The notes below the pieces were generated by a model. It did no database searches and was not told the origin of the DNA. It saw only the letters and a list, made by a program, of their open reading frames with translations. DNA of 64,000 bases from G963662605 sp963667005 (GTDB taxonomy: Bacteria; Bacteroidota; Ignavibacteria; Ignavibacteriales; Ignavibacteriaceae). Position 1 is the first letter of the stretch; each line of letters begins with the position of its first letter. Location: NCBI GenBank assembly GCA_963667005.1, contig OY762937.1, forward strand, positions 3,857,065 to 3,921,064. The letters are read 5' to 3'. The position numbers were made by a program, and so were the translations under genes. Below, one piece after another: positions 16,839 to 24,747 of the stretch.

Positions 16839-18032
16839 ATGAAAACAAAATTTTTCTATATGATATTTTCCATCGTTCTGCTTACCGGCACATATGGGTG
16901 CTGGACTGTATCTCAGGATGGAAATTACAAACAAAGCAATAACTCCCAGACAAACTATTCCGAATATAACCCGAACGATTTAGATGCTTATGGCGAATGG
17001 ATCGTTCTTCCCGATTACGGAAGAGTTTGGAGACCTTCAGTTAATACGCAATGGCAGCCGTTTGCCGACGGACACTGGGTTTATGATGGCAATGATTGGG
17101 TATGGGATTCATACGAACCTTATGGTGCAATCGTTTATCATTATGGATACTGGGAATATGTTTCAAACCATCGCTGGATTTGGATTCCAAATCGCGCCGG
17201 CTGGTCACCTGCTTGCGTTGTATGGACCTACTATGGTAATGAAGTTGCATGGGCACCACGTCCGCGTCCTGGACATGACTTTGGCAATCCCTGGGATGAT
17301 CAACCACATCAAGGATGGATTGTAGTCCATAATGAAAATTTTTATGATAATCATGTTAACAATCACAGAATCACCGATGTTTCGCGTGATAAAGGCAGAT
17401 ACCGTGATGATCAAATCACCAGGAATCAGCCTTCGGTAAAGTACGTTAGGGACCATACGAATACTTCTATCCCGGTCACGCAAGGTATCAGCCGAAACGG
17501 AACACTCCGTCCAAACCGGCCGGTCGAAAATACTCCGACACCGGCACATAATAATCCGGCTCCGGCAACCGGAACAACGGTTGGAAGGCCTTCGGCAACA
17601 ACAAACCAAACTCCGACACCGCAGACACCATCAGCACAACCGCCGGCAATTCATACTCCGTCAACACAAACTCCTGCCACGCAGCAGCCCGCAACTCAGC
17701 CCCCCTCCACTCCGGCTCCGGGCAGAGGTAATGTGACTCCGGATAGAAATGAACCGGGCAGAACGAATACCGGCACGACTACCACAACGGGTACGAAACA
17801 CCCTGTAGTAGGCGGCCAAAGCTTAGAACCAACGCCTGTAAAGCCTCAATCGGGAAAATCAACAGTAAAAACTATTCGCTCTTCCAATAAAAGCACCAGG
17901 AGCACGACACCGTCCAAAGGACAGCAACAGCCTGCCAGAGAATCTCAAAATGTAAAAAAAGCTGTTCAGGTAAAAACCCGTCAACAGCCGGACGAAGGGA
18001 GACAAGATACGAAGGTTAAATCAAGACCATAA
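16839..18032 (+). CDS. W/Y-rich lipoprotein (DUF6600-like) with proline/threonine/glutamine tail
   Basis: The leader with lipobox LLTGTYGC (Cys at about residue 21) predicts a lipid-anchored protein. The next 120 residues repeat a Gly-x-Trp/Trp-x-Pro theme (YGEWIVLPDYGRVWRP, DGHWVYDGNDWVWDSYEP, YGYWEYVSNHRWIWIP), typical of the DUF6600 proteins often linked to surface-stress sigma factors. From about 215 to the end the chain is low in complexity: repeated TP, QTP and QPPA units and then basic K/S/T stretches, likely disordered and able to span the periplasm or bind the wall. The ATG at 16839 is chosen over one at 16776 because it gives a proper lipoprotein leader and has AGGA upstream. Function is not known. 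Confidence 0.75.
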   Translation: MKTKFFYMIFSIVLLTGTYGCWTVSQDGNYKQSNNSQTNYSEYNPNDLDAYGEWIVLPDYGRVWRPSVNTQWQPFADGHWVYDGNDWVWDSYEPYGAIVYHYGYWEYVSNHRWIWIPNRAGWSPACVVWTYYGNEVAWAPRPRPGHDFGNPWDDQPHQGWIVVHNENFYDNHVNNHRITDVSRDKGRYRDDQITRNQPSVKYVRDHTNTSIPVTQGISRNGTLRPNRPVENTPTPAHNNPAPATGTTVGRPSATTNQTPTPQTPSAQPPAIHTPSTQTPATQQPATQPPSTPAPGRGNVTPDRNEPGRTNTGTTTTTGTKHPVVGGQSLEPTPVKPQSGKSTVKTIRSSNKSTRSTTPSKGQQQPARESQNVKKAVQVKTRQQPDEGRQDTKVKSRP

Positions 18033-18070
18033 TTAGCAGCTGCAAAAAGAAATGAATTTATCATAACAAT

Positions 18071-18107
18071 TTTATATCCGGTATTCGTACTGAATACCGG
18101 ATATAAA
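18071..18107. terminator. Bidirectional terminator hairpin
   Basis: A perfect 16-bp stem (arms 18071-18086 and 18092-18107, ends TTTATATCC and GGATATAAA) with a 5-base loop sits between the convergent ends of the lipoprotein gene and the tolC-like gene. Confidence 0.75.
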
Positions 18108-18154
18108 GTATTTTGAGGTATGCTTAGTGAAATTGTGTTAAGAATTCCTGCAAC

Positions 18155-19468
18155 CTATTCGAAGAGTTTATCCCCGATCGCATTTTTGAGTGTATAATAA
18201 TTTAATACTTCACGGAACATGACCTGTAAGTGCATGAGTTTGGCCTGCGTCAACATAGTGGAAGCATCTAAGACCTCAAGATTTGTACCCGCCCCACTTT
18301 CATATTGCAGTTGAGCGCGTTCAAGAGATTTTTCCGCATACGAAATTTGCTTTAGCGTAATGGAGAGCTTTTCATTATTCGAAGAAAGATCACTCACGGA
18401 CTGATAAATCTCCGTTTTAACACTTTCTTTTGTTTGTTCGAGCTGCTGGTCGCTTGCAAGTACTCCGGTCTCAATTTCCATTTCCCGGTTTTCTCTTATG
18501 TTTCCGTTAAAAATCGGAATCCCCAGTGACACACCAACCGCCCAATTACCACGAAGAACATCAAGATTTGGCTCAAACCCGTTTTTAATTCCGTACATTG
18601 CCTGTGTATTTATTACCGGCTTATCCATTAATGCGATGGAAGCCTTCTGCATCCGTGCCGAATTTTGGGCATCAGCGATTAATTTAAATTCCATCCGCTG
18701 GGCAGCGGCGACATTCATAAGGGAATCCGAATTAACAATTGAGGGGACAGCGAAAAATTCTCCTGCTACTTCAATGTTCTGTTTTCTATCGTAACCGATA
18801 AGTTCTTTCAAGGCGACTTCCTGTTTCACCAGTTCATTTTTTAGTTCTACAACCGCATTTTCATTATCCGCTAAACGTGTGTTGGTGCTCAACACATCAT
18901 ACTCAGTTGCAGTACCACTTGCAATTTTACCTTCGGTAATTTTCAGGTGTTCGCGAAGCGTTGCGGCTTCCGCCTGCTTTTCAATGATACTTTGTTTGAG
19001 AAACAAAATAGTATAAAAAATGCGGACAGTCTGATTGGTAAGTCTCGACTTAATCAAATTTTGTTCATCAAGGATTGACTCCCGGTGAGAACGCAAAGCA
19101 TCGATCTGTGCATCACGTTTTCCAAAGTCATATAAAATATAATGTGCTGCTACAAGGGCGTTATAATTGTTGGAAGGTGCCAACTCAAGATTTTTGCCTC
19201 CGAAAGCAAACTCCGGCAAAGGTCCCATCAGCAGGTATGAAATTTGAGCATCAACTTCAGGAAGGTACGCACTTTTTTGCTGCTCTATACGGTAGTGCAG
19301 AGTTCTGAGGTCTTCCTCTTTTTGTTTTAGCAAAGGACGATTTTGCACCGATAATTTCAATGCCTGATTAAGCGTAACTATATCATCTTTATCGGTTTTG
19401 CTTTGCGCCTTCAATCCGAAGACACTAATCGATAGGAGTAATAGTGTATAAATAAAAATATTTCTCAT
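18155..19468 (-). CDS. TolC-family outer-membrane efflux protein
   Basis: Outer-membrane channel of a tripartite drug pump. A signal peptide (about 1-21, GLKAQ end) precedes two repeats of the OEP fold, with long heptad-rich helices (for example KLSITLKQISYAEKSLERAQ) and the family turn LQYESGAGTNLEVLDAST near 385. Length 437 is normal. It is the last gene of a tetR-emrA-emrB-tolC order on the minus strand and should join the inner-membrane transporter and the adaptor to form an exporter across both membranes. A strong hairpin terminator lies downstream. Confidence 0.88.
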   Translation of the reverse strand: MRNIFIYTLLLLSISVFGLKAQSKTDKDDIVTLNQALKLSVQNRPLLKQKEEDLRTLHYRIEQQKSAYLPEVDAQISYLLMGPLPEFAFGGKNLELAPSNNYNALVAAHYILYDFGKRDAQIDALRSHRESILDEQNLIKSRLTNQTVRIFYTILFLKQSIIEKQAEAATLREHLKITEGKIASGTATEYDVLSTNTRLADNENAVVELKNELVKQEVALKELIGYDRKQNIEVAGEFFAVPSIVNSDSLMNVAAAQRMEFKLIADAQNSARMQKASIALMDKPVINTQAMYGIKNGFEPNLDVLRGNWAVGVSLGIPIFNGNIRENREMEIETGVLASDQQLEQTKESVKTEIYQSVSDLSSNNEKLSITLKQISYAEKSLERAQLQYESGAGTNLEVLDASTMLTQAKLMHLQVMFREVLNYYTLKNAIGDKLFE

Positions 19469-19502
19469 AAAAAATCCATGTATGATTCAATTAGTCCATA
19501 AT

Positions 19503-21086
19503 TTAAACTTTAGCAGAAGGGCGGCTCTTCCCTGTTTTTAACAAGACAAGTGGAATAAGTAAAATAATAGCAAGTATTGCACCGATAAAGAAATCATCGT
19601 TTATGCTTTGTACAAATGATTGCGATGCCAAATTACGGGCGATAAGTGATTTCGCCTGTGTTAAAGCGTTACTCCCTACTGCCCCGGTCGCATCTTTTAT
19701 ATAATACTTTGCCGTGTTTATGGTATGCTGAAAAACTTCAGAGCGAGTATTCACTGCTTGAGCAAATGCCTGCGTGTGAAAATTGTTCCGCCGGACCAGC
19801 ATGCTTCCCAAAACGGCAACCCCGACACTGCCGCCTATTTGCCGCACGGTGTTAAATAGCCCCGATGCCTGCGCCATTTTTTCACGGGGTATATCCATTA
19901 ACGCAATTGAGCTTAATGGGGTGAATAATAACCCTATACCGAATCCGCGCATATACATCGGAATCATAAATTGCGCGTGTTCAGTCGTCAATGAGAGAAA
20001 ATGAAACAAGTAAAAACTGACAGCAACAATAATTATTCCAACCGCTATCGGCACTCTCTTACTGTAATTATCGCTGATATATCCGGACACCGGTGAGATT
20101 AGAGCCTGTACCACACCGAGAGGTAAAAATACCATACCTGATTGTGTCGCGGTAAAATCTAATGAGTTCTGCAAATACAACGGTATCAGAAAGGCATTTC
20201 CGAATAACACGATACCGATAAAGAAGAACATGATATTGGCTATGCCGAAGTTCCTGATCTTCAATAAACTCAAATCCAATATCGGATGTTTTACATTGAG
20301 CTCTGCAGTTATAAAAACAACAAATCCGGCAAATGAAATCGCGAAACAACTTAGAATAAAATTCGATGTCCAGCCGCCGGTGTTCCATGCCGCATTGCCA
20401 TCCGCAAGTCCGAGCAACAACGCGACAAGAAAAACAGCCATTGAAAAGAAACCGATGTAGTCAAAATCCCGTGCAGCCTTCGCGCGGTGTTCACGCTGAA
20501 TAAGCCAGATAGCAAACAGGCCAACAATACCGACGGGTATATTTACATCAAAGATGGCGTGCCATGAAAAATTATCAATGAGGAATCCGCCGACCAATGG
20601 CCCGAGCGAGACGGATGCAGCTGCTGCTATGCCCCAAAACCCGACTGCAATGCCCCGCTTTTCCGGAGGAAATTCCCGCGTTACGATAGCGAGGCCGACC
20701 GGCATGAGGAAACCTGCGCCTGCGCCTTGAATTACTCTGAATACGATAAGGGCGTTTTCATTCCATGACAAACTGCACAGGAAAGAACCAAGTGTAAATA
20801 ACGCCATCCCCATGAAATATGTCCTTTTATAACCGAAATGATCGGCGACCCACCCTGACGTAGGCAGAACAACGGCAAATATCAACATGTAAGCGGTAAG
20901 CACCCACTCAATTTTATCAACACTAGTGCCGAAGATTGCCATCATTTTTGGAAGTCCCACGTTCACGATAGTGGAATCCAAAACCGACATGAATGTACCG
21001 ATCATAACACTAAACAATACCCACCAGCTAAAGGATTCATGCTCATGATGCAAAGAGGGTATAAATGATCTTAAACGTTCTTGCAA
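19503..21086 (-). CDS. emrB: DHA2-family MFS drug exporter (EmrB-like)
   Basis: Inner-membrane proton-driven multidrug exporter with about 14 transmembrane helices. Motifs include DSTIVNVGLPKM in the first helix, GWVADHFGYKRTYF (MFS motif A) near 80, RVIQGAGAGFLMP near 118 and GPLVGGFLID (motif C) near 167, as in EmrB/QacA proteins. Length 527 is normal. It lies 8 bases downstream of the adaptor gene and 34 upstream of tolC, so the three are surely co-transcribed. Substrates cannot be deduced. Confidence 0.92.
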   Translation of the reverse strand: MQERLRSFIPSLHHEHESFSWWVLFSVMIGTFMSVLDSTIVNVGLPKMMAIFGTSVDKIEWVLTAYMLIFAVVLPTSGWVADHFGYKRTYFMGMALFTLGSFLCSLSWNENALIVFRVIQGAGAGFLMPVGLAIVTREFPPEKRGIAVGFWGIAAAASVSLGPLVGGFLIDNFSWHAIFDVNIPVGIVGLFAIWLIQREHRAKAARDFDYIGFFSMAVFLVALLLGLADGNAAWNTGGWTSNFILSCFAISFAGFVVFITAELNVKHPILDLSLLKIRNFGIANIMFFFIGIVLFGNAFLIPLYLQNSLDFTATQSGMVFLPLGVVQALISPVSGYISDNYSKRVPIAVGIIIVAVSFYLFHFLSLTTEHAQFMIPMYMRGFGIGLLFTPLSSIALMDIPREKMAQASGLFNTVRQIGGSVGVAVLGSMLVRRNNFHTQAFAQAVNTRSEVFQHTINTAKYYIKDATGAVGSNALTQAKSLIARNLASQSFVQSINDDFFIGAILAIILLIPLVLLKTGKSRPSAKV

Positions 21087-21094
21087 AGCGGCAC

Positions 21095-22066
21095 CTAACC
21101 TTTAATCTTGATCTTAATTTCCGTTGACATTCCGGGCAATAATGCAGGATGATACCTGCCACTGACTTGTTTAATGGAAATTTTCACTGGTATCCGCTGA
21201 GTTACTTTTGTGAAATTACCTGACGCGTTGTTCGGCGGAATAAGCGAAAACTGTGATGCGGTGTTTGTACCCATTTTATAAATAACGCCGGCATACTGTA
21301 AAGCAGGATATGAGTCAACTGAAATGGATACACTATCACCGAGTGATAAATGCCCTAAGTCGGTTTCCTCAAGATTGGCTGTAACCCAAACATCCTTCAT
21401 ATTGTACACGGAGAATATCGGTTCGCCGGGTTGAACAACATTCCCTTCAAGCACCCAGCGTTTTGCAACAACGCCATCCATTGGTGAATAGATTGTCGTA
21501 TTCTTTAATTGTGTCATAATGACATCAAGTTGGGCTTTCGCAGTTTCAATTCTGGACTTATTGATATTAAACTCAGCCTCAGCAGCTTCAAGAGCTTTCT
21601 GGGCATGATCATATTGTTCTTTAGTAATTATACTTTTCTGCAACTGCATTTTTGCCCGGTTAAAATCATCCACAGCCTTGGCAATAGTAACCTTGCTCAA
21701 CGGTATGGTCTCATTCGCTAGATTGAGAGCGGCGATTGCCTGTTTTTTCTGTGCAATAAGATCAGTAGAGTCGAGTCTGGCAAGTACATGCCCGGCAGTA
21801 ACCGTATCTCCGTCAGTAACATATAAGTTTGTAATTCTGCCTAATATTTTTGAACTCACCGACATACGGTCAGCATCAACATACGCGTCATCAGATGATA
21901 CGAAACCGGCATTGCTTTTGTACCAGTACCATCCGGCAATTCCGACTCCGATAAACAAAATGAGAGGTACCCAGAATGTTTTTCTTTTATAGAAGGGTCT
22001 GTTTTTGTCTACTTCCTCCGGAGCTTCGATTTCATTTCCAAGAGGATCCAATTCTTTTTGAGCCAT
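21095..22066 (-). CDS. emrA: HlyD/EmrA-family membrane fusion protein
   Basis: Periplasmic adaptor linking the EmrB-like exporter to TolC. A short basic cytoplasmic N-terminus and one membrane anchor (FWVPLILFIGVGIAGWYWY, about 31-49) are followed by a split lipoyl domain (VSSKILGRITNLYVTDGDTV near 70 and DGVVAKRWVLEGNVVQPG near 200). A helical hairpin lies between them, and a beta-barrel with VTANLEETDLGHL follows. Length 323 is slightly shorter than E. coli EmrA (390). The start is 30 bases from the end of the regulator gene, the first pump gene in the operon. Confidence 0.9.
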   Translation of the reverse strand: MAQKELDPLGNEIEAPEEVDKNRPFYKRKTFWVPLILFIGVGIAGWYWYKSNAGFVSSDDAYVDADRMSVSSKILGRITNLYVTDGDTVTAGHVLARLDSTDLIAQKKQAIAALNLANETIPLSKVTIAKAVDDFNRAKMQLQKSIITKEQYDHAQKALEAAEAEFNINKSRIETAKAQLDVIMTQLKNTTIYSPMDGVVAKRWVLEGNVVQPGEPIFSVYNMKDVWVTANLEETDLGHLSLGDSVSISVDSYPALQYAGVIYKMGTNTASQFSLIPPNNASGNFTKVTQRIPVKISIKQVSGRYHPALLPGMSTEIKIKIKG

Positions 22067-22096
22067 ATAAGTAATCCTTAATTTTCGTTTCCAATT

Positions 22097-22705
22097 TTAT
22101 TTACCAGATTTGATGCTGCGAATGTATATATCGGTCGCAACACGCATTTCTGTTTCCAATTCTTTTAGAGTATCAGTCGAAATGTCTCCGCCATGCATTT
22201 TCGTGTAACGAATTCGCAAGCCATGAAGCATATGCAGAAACACCATAATTGTTTTTTTACAAATCTTCGCATCAAACTCTCCGGACTGAATGCCCATATC
22301 AACAATTTTCTCAATGAGCGCTTTTTCCTGTATTTCAAGTTCGATGAAAAGCTGTTTATTTAATGAATTCCCTGTTGTGGTGGCAAAATATACTATTGAA
22401 CCGAGATTGAGCAATTTTCGAAAATGTTGCAGCCTTATTTCGGTATACTGTTCTAATTTGTGAGCAGCAGAGCATTTCTTATCGAGAATAGGAAGTAAAT
22501 TCCGCAGGAGTTCTTCCTGCTCGTTTTTTATAACGGCACGGAACAAATCTTCTTTTGTGGGGAAATAGTAATACAATGATGCTTTACCCAGATCCACTTC
22601 TGCAGCGATTTCATCCATCGTTACTTTAGAAAAACCATATCTCGCAAACAGTTGTTTTGCCGCCTGCACAATAGCATTGACTTTTGCAGTATTCTTTTCG
22701 GACAT
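22097..22705 (-). CDS. TetR-family repressor of the efflux operon
   Basis: Its N-terminal helix-turn-helix (about residues 10-55) carries AAKQLFARYGFSKVTMDEIA and ASLYYYFPTKEDLF, the TetR signature. The C-terminal helical domain would bind a ligand, probably a pump substrate. Two ATGs are possible. The second (22705) is preferred because GGAG stands 6 bases before it, whereas the first (22717) overlaps the operator-like repeat; this gives 202 residues. It is the first gene of the operon and probably represses it together with itself. Confidence 0.88.
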   Translation of the reverse strand: MSEKNTAKVNAIVQAAKQLFARYGFSKVTMDEIAAEVDLGKASLYYYFPTKEDLFRAVIKNEQEELLRNLLPILDKKCSAAHKLEQYTEIRLQHFRKLLNLGSIVYFATTTGNSLNKQLFIELEIQEKALIEKIVDMGIQSGEFDAKICKKTIMVFLHMLHGLRIRYTKMHGGDISTDTLKELETEMRVATDIYIRSIKSGK

Positions 22706-22715
22706 ACAGTGCTCC

Positions 22716-22791
22716 ATTTTTCGACTTTTTTACTTGAATAGTCGAAAAATAAAAATAAATTTTTAAAGTCGCAAGGTCATTACTAATGACC
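22716..22791 (-). promoter_or_regulatory. Probable promoter/operator of the tetR-emrAB-tolC operon
   Basis: ATTTTTCGAC (22716-22725) and GTCGAAAAAT (22741-22750) form a perfect inverted repeat around 15 bases, 11 bases before the chosen tetR start. A second perfect palindrome, GGTCATTA-c-TAATGACC (22775-22791), lies 25 bases further upstream. Both are the size of TetR-type operators. TTGCGA between them could be a -35 element. Confidence 0.6.
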
Positions 22792-23196
22792 GTTACTTCT
22801 CAGTCTGGATTATGACGCTTTACTAGCAAAATAATAGAGTGGAATATTATACGATGATATTGTTCCCGGTTTAAACTGCCGGGCTTGTTCAGCTACAGTG
22901 CAACATGGAAAATTATTTTTGCAAAGTGAATTTCTTTGCCACACGACTGTTTCGTATTCTCCACGGCAAATCCAAATCAGAAATTTGATTAAGAGTCTTT
23001 ATTCACATATATTTACACCAACCTAATCTCGAATTATGACGATTAGATTTTATACATCTGCTTGCAAGTCGGTTTTGTAAATGATTTGACCATACCCCCG
23101 GTCAAATTACACAGTGGAGGCAAGCAACCACTAAAAAAAACAGGGCGAATACCGAAAAGCCATACGAGTAGGCAAACACAATATAGTGAGGTTACA
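22792..23196. other. Intergenic stretch without recognisable gene
   Basis: Non-coding divergent region between the efflux operon and the small lipoprotein gene. A frame open from 23062 runs into the lipoprotein gene, but its first 45 codons are basic, lack a start with a ribosome site and precede the true leader. No hairpin or repeat of note was found. Confidence 0.5.
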
Positions 23197-23481
23197 ATGG
23201 TTAAATCATTAAAAAGCATCCTTCTTCTTTTAATCGTAGGCATATTCTTTGCCGGATGTTCAATAACAATGCCTGTCAATGCAACAAGCAATACCATAGG
23301 ACATAAGGTTGGAACTGCAAAGGCTACCGGATATTTAGGCGTTTTATTCTTTGATCAAGATGCAAGTATCAAAACGGCTGCAAAGAACGGTGGTATCACA
23401 AAAATTTCTACTGTTGATATCAAATCCAGTTCTATTCTTAACTTATTAGTAAATTATGAAACTGTTGTTACAGGAGAATAA
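23197..23481 (+). CDS. TRL-like lipoprotein
   Basis: Short lipoprotein of 94 residues. The leader ends in the lipobox FAGC (Cys 20). The mature part shows IGHKVGTAKATGYLGV and NGGITKISTVDIKS, blocks of the TRL-like family (named after a tRNA-associated locus protein); these are small exported proteins of unknown role. The ATG at 23197 has GAGG seven bases upstream. A strong hairpin follows the stop. Confidence 0.75.
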   Translation: MVKSLKSILLLLIVGIFFAGCSITMPVNATSNTIGHKVGTAKATGYLGVLFFDQDASIKTAAKNGGITKISTVDIKSSSILNLLVNYETVVTGE

Positions 23482-23491
23482 TTTCTTACTT

Positions 23492-23517
23492 CAGGAAGCG
23501 CCCCACGGCGCTTCCTG
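23492..23517 (+). terminator. Hairpin terminator after the TRL-like gene
   Basis: CAGGAAGCGCC and GGCGCTTCCTG form an 11-bp GC-rich stem with a 4-base loop, 10 bases after the stop. Only a weak T-rich tail (ATTCTTC) follows. Confidence 0.65.
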
Positions 23518-23557
23518 ATTCTTCATCATGGAAACCACATTATCCATCCGGAATTTT

Positions 23558-24085
23558 ATGAAAAGAAAAAAGTACATTGTTTTGTTATGGGGACTCACAG
23601 TTTTTGTGATGCTTCTGAATATAAGCTGTTCCCCTTCTTCTAATTCCTTATATGAGACTTTTTATGTGGGAGACGAAGGCATTCAGTACTATATCCGCCC
23701 CTTATCTTTTACCGGAACCGATGACTCCGAACTGCAAATGGACTTCACCTTGAGATATCGCACAGTTATTAAAGATTCCTCAATAATTAACCTAACGATA
23801 ATTTCCGACAAAGCTTACAAAAGTTTAGACAGCATTGTGATAAAAAACGATTCCGCGAATGTTGTCATGAAAAATTTTTCGACTATGTACATCGAAAGAA
23901 GCGGGAATAATTTTTCTTCGCGCTTTACCACGCGCACTGCGTTAAAGGATTTCAAAACGCTCTTTACCAATAGTACTTGGTCAGTCTCAACATATGCGTC
24001 TGATACACTGAATATATTTACCGCCCGGAATAAAACACGGGACAAAATCAATAAGCTGTATTTCTCGATATTTTCAACGTTTTAA
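23558..24085 (+). CDS. Lipoprotein of unknown function
   Basis: The leader MKRKKYIVLLWGLTVFVMLLNISC ends in a lipid-acceptor cysteine (residue 24). The remaining 150 residues are beta-rich without a family I recognise. The ATG at 23558 is preferred to 23528 since it is directly followed by a basic leader and has GGA upstream. Its 3' end overlaps by 12 bases the 3' end of the HEAT-like gene on the other strand. Confidence 0.6.
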   Translation: MKRKKYIVLLWGLTVFVMLLNISCSPSSNSLYETFYVGDEGIQYYIRPLSFTGTDDSELQMDFTLRYRTVIKDSSIINLTIISDKAYKSLDSIVIKNDSANVVMKNFSTMYIERSGNNFSSRFTTRTALKDFKTLFTNSTWSVSTYASDTLNIFTARNKTRDKINKLYFSIFSTF

Positions 24086-24640
24086 AGACTTCTCCTCTGT
24101 CTTTATTTGTCTAAGCAGCTGGCGAATAGAATGCTGAATTCCGGGTGACAATGTTTTTAAATAATGTTCATCAGCAAGAAGCAAAATTTCAGTTTTCAGT
24201 TCCGGATACTTTTCTGCAATTTTAACGAGCATTCTGAATGCCATCATCCTAATCGAAGGGTCTTTCGAAATATCTTTCCACAGATCAATACTTATATCGA
24301 AAAGCCGGGATTCCTGCCGTTCCGATAATTTCATCGAAAGTGCAATTTTTAAAAGTTCGCGTTTCTGGTTTTCCTGCGCGGCGGGAATGTATTTAATAAA
24401 ATTATTGAGATGTTTTTTCGCACGCGCGTCATCGGGAGTTATACAGCTCCACAATAGCCACGCCGAACGCCATGCGTATGGTTGATTATCCGTCACTGCC
24501 AATTTTGCCGCCTCATCATAGGCTTCGGGATGTGTATTCATGTATGCAATCATCCCGTCTTTGTACGAACTTAAAAGCAGTTCCTGAAAAGGAGTCTCCG
24601 GATTCAACGGCTCATTATTTTTCTTATACTTTGGAGACAT
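24074..24640 (-). CDS. HEAT-repeat-like helical protein
   Basis: 188 residues, almost wholly helical, without signal peptide. Paired helices such as AYDEAAKLAVTDNQ/AWRSAWLLWSC and PSIRMMAFRMLVKIAEKYPE recur about every 35-40 residues, the HEAT/armadillo pattern. Such proteins usually scaffold interactions; relatives are scattered in Bacteroidota as uncharacterised proteins. It converges with the lipoprotein gene with a 12-base overlap. Confidence 0.55.
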   Translation of the reverse strand: MSPKYKKNNEPLNPETPFQELLLSSYKDGMIAYMNTHPEAYDEAAKLAVTDNQPYAWRSAWLLWSCITPDDARAKKHLNNFIKYIPAAQENQKRELLKIALSMKLSERQESRLFDISIDLWKDISKDPSIRMMAFRMLVKIAEKYPELKTEILLLADEHYLKTLSPGIQHSIRQLLRQIKTEEKSLKR

Positions 24641-24747
24641 AGCAAACCCGACTTATTAAAAGAAAATGATTCACAACTATTTTAAATGTAGCGCAAATTC
24701 CCCATAGTTCATAAATCACAGAATCAAATTAATCTAATAAATCACCG

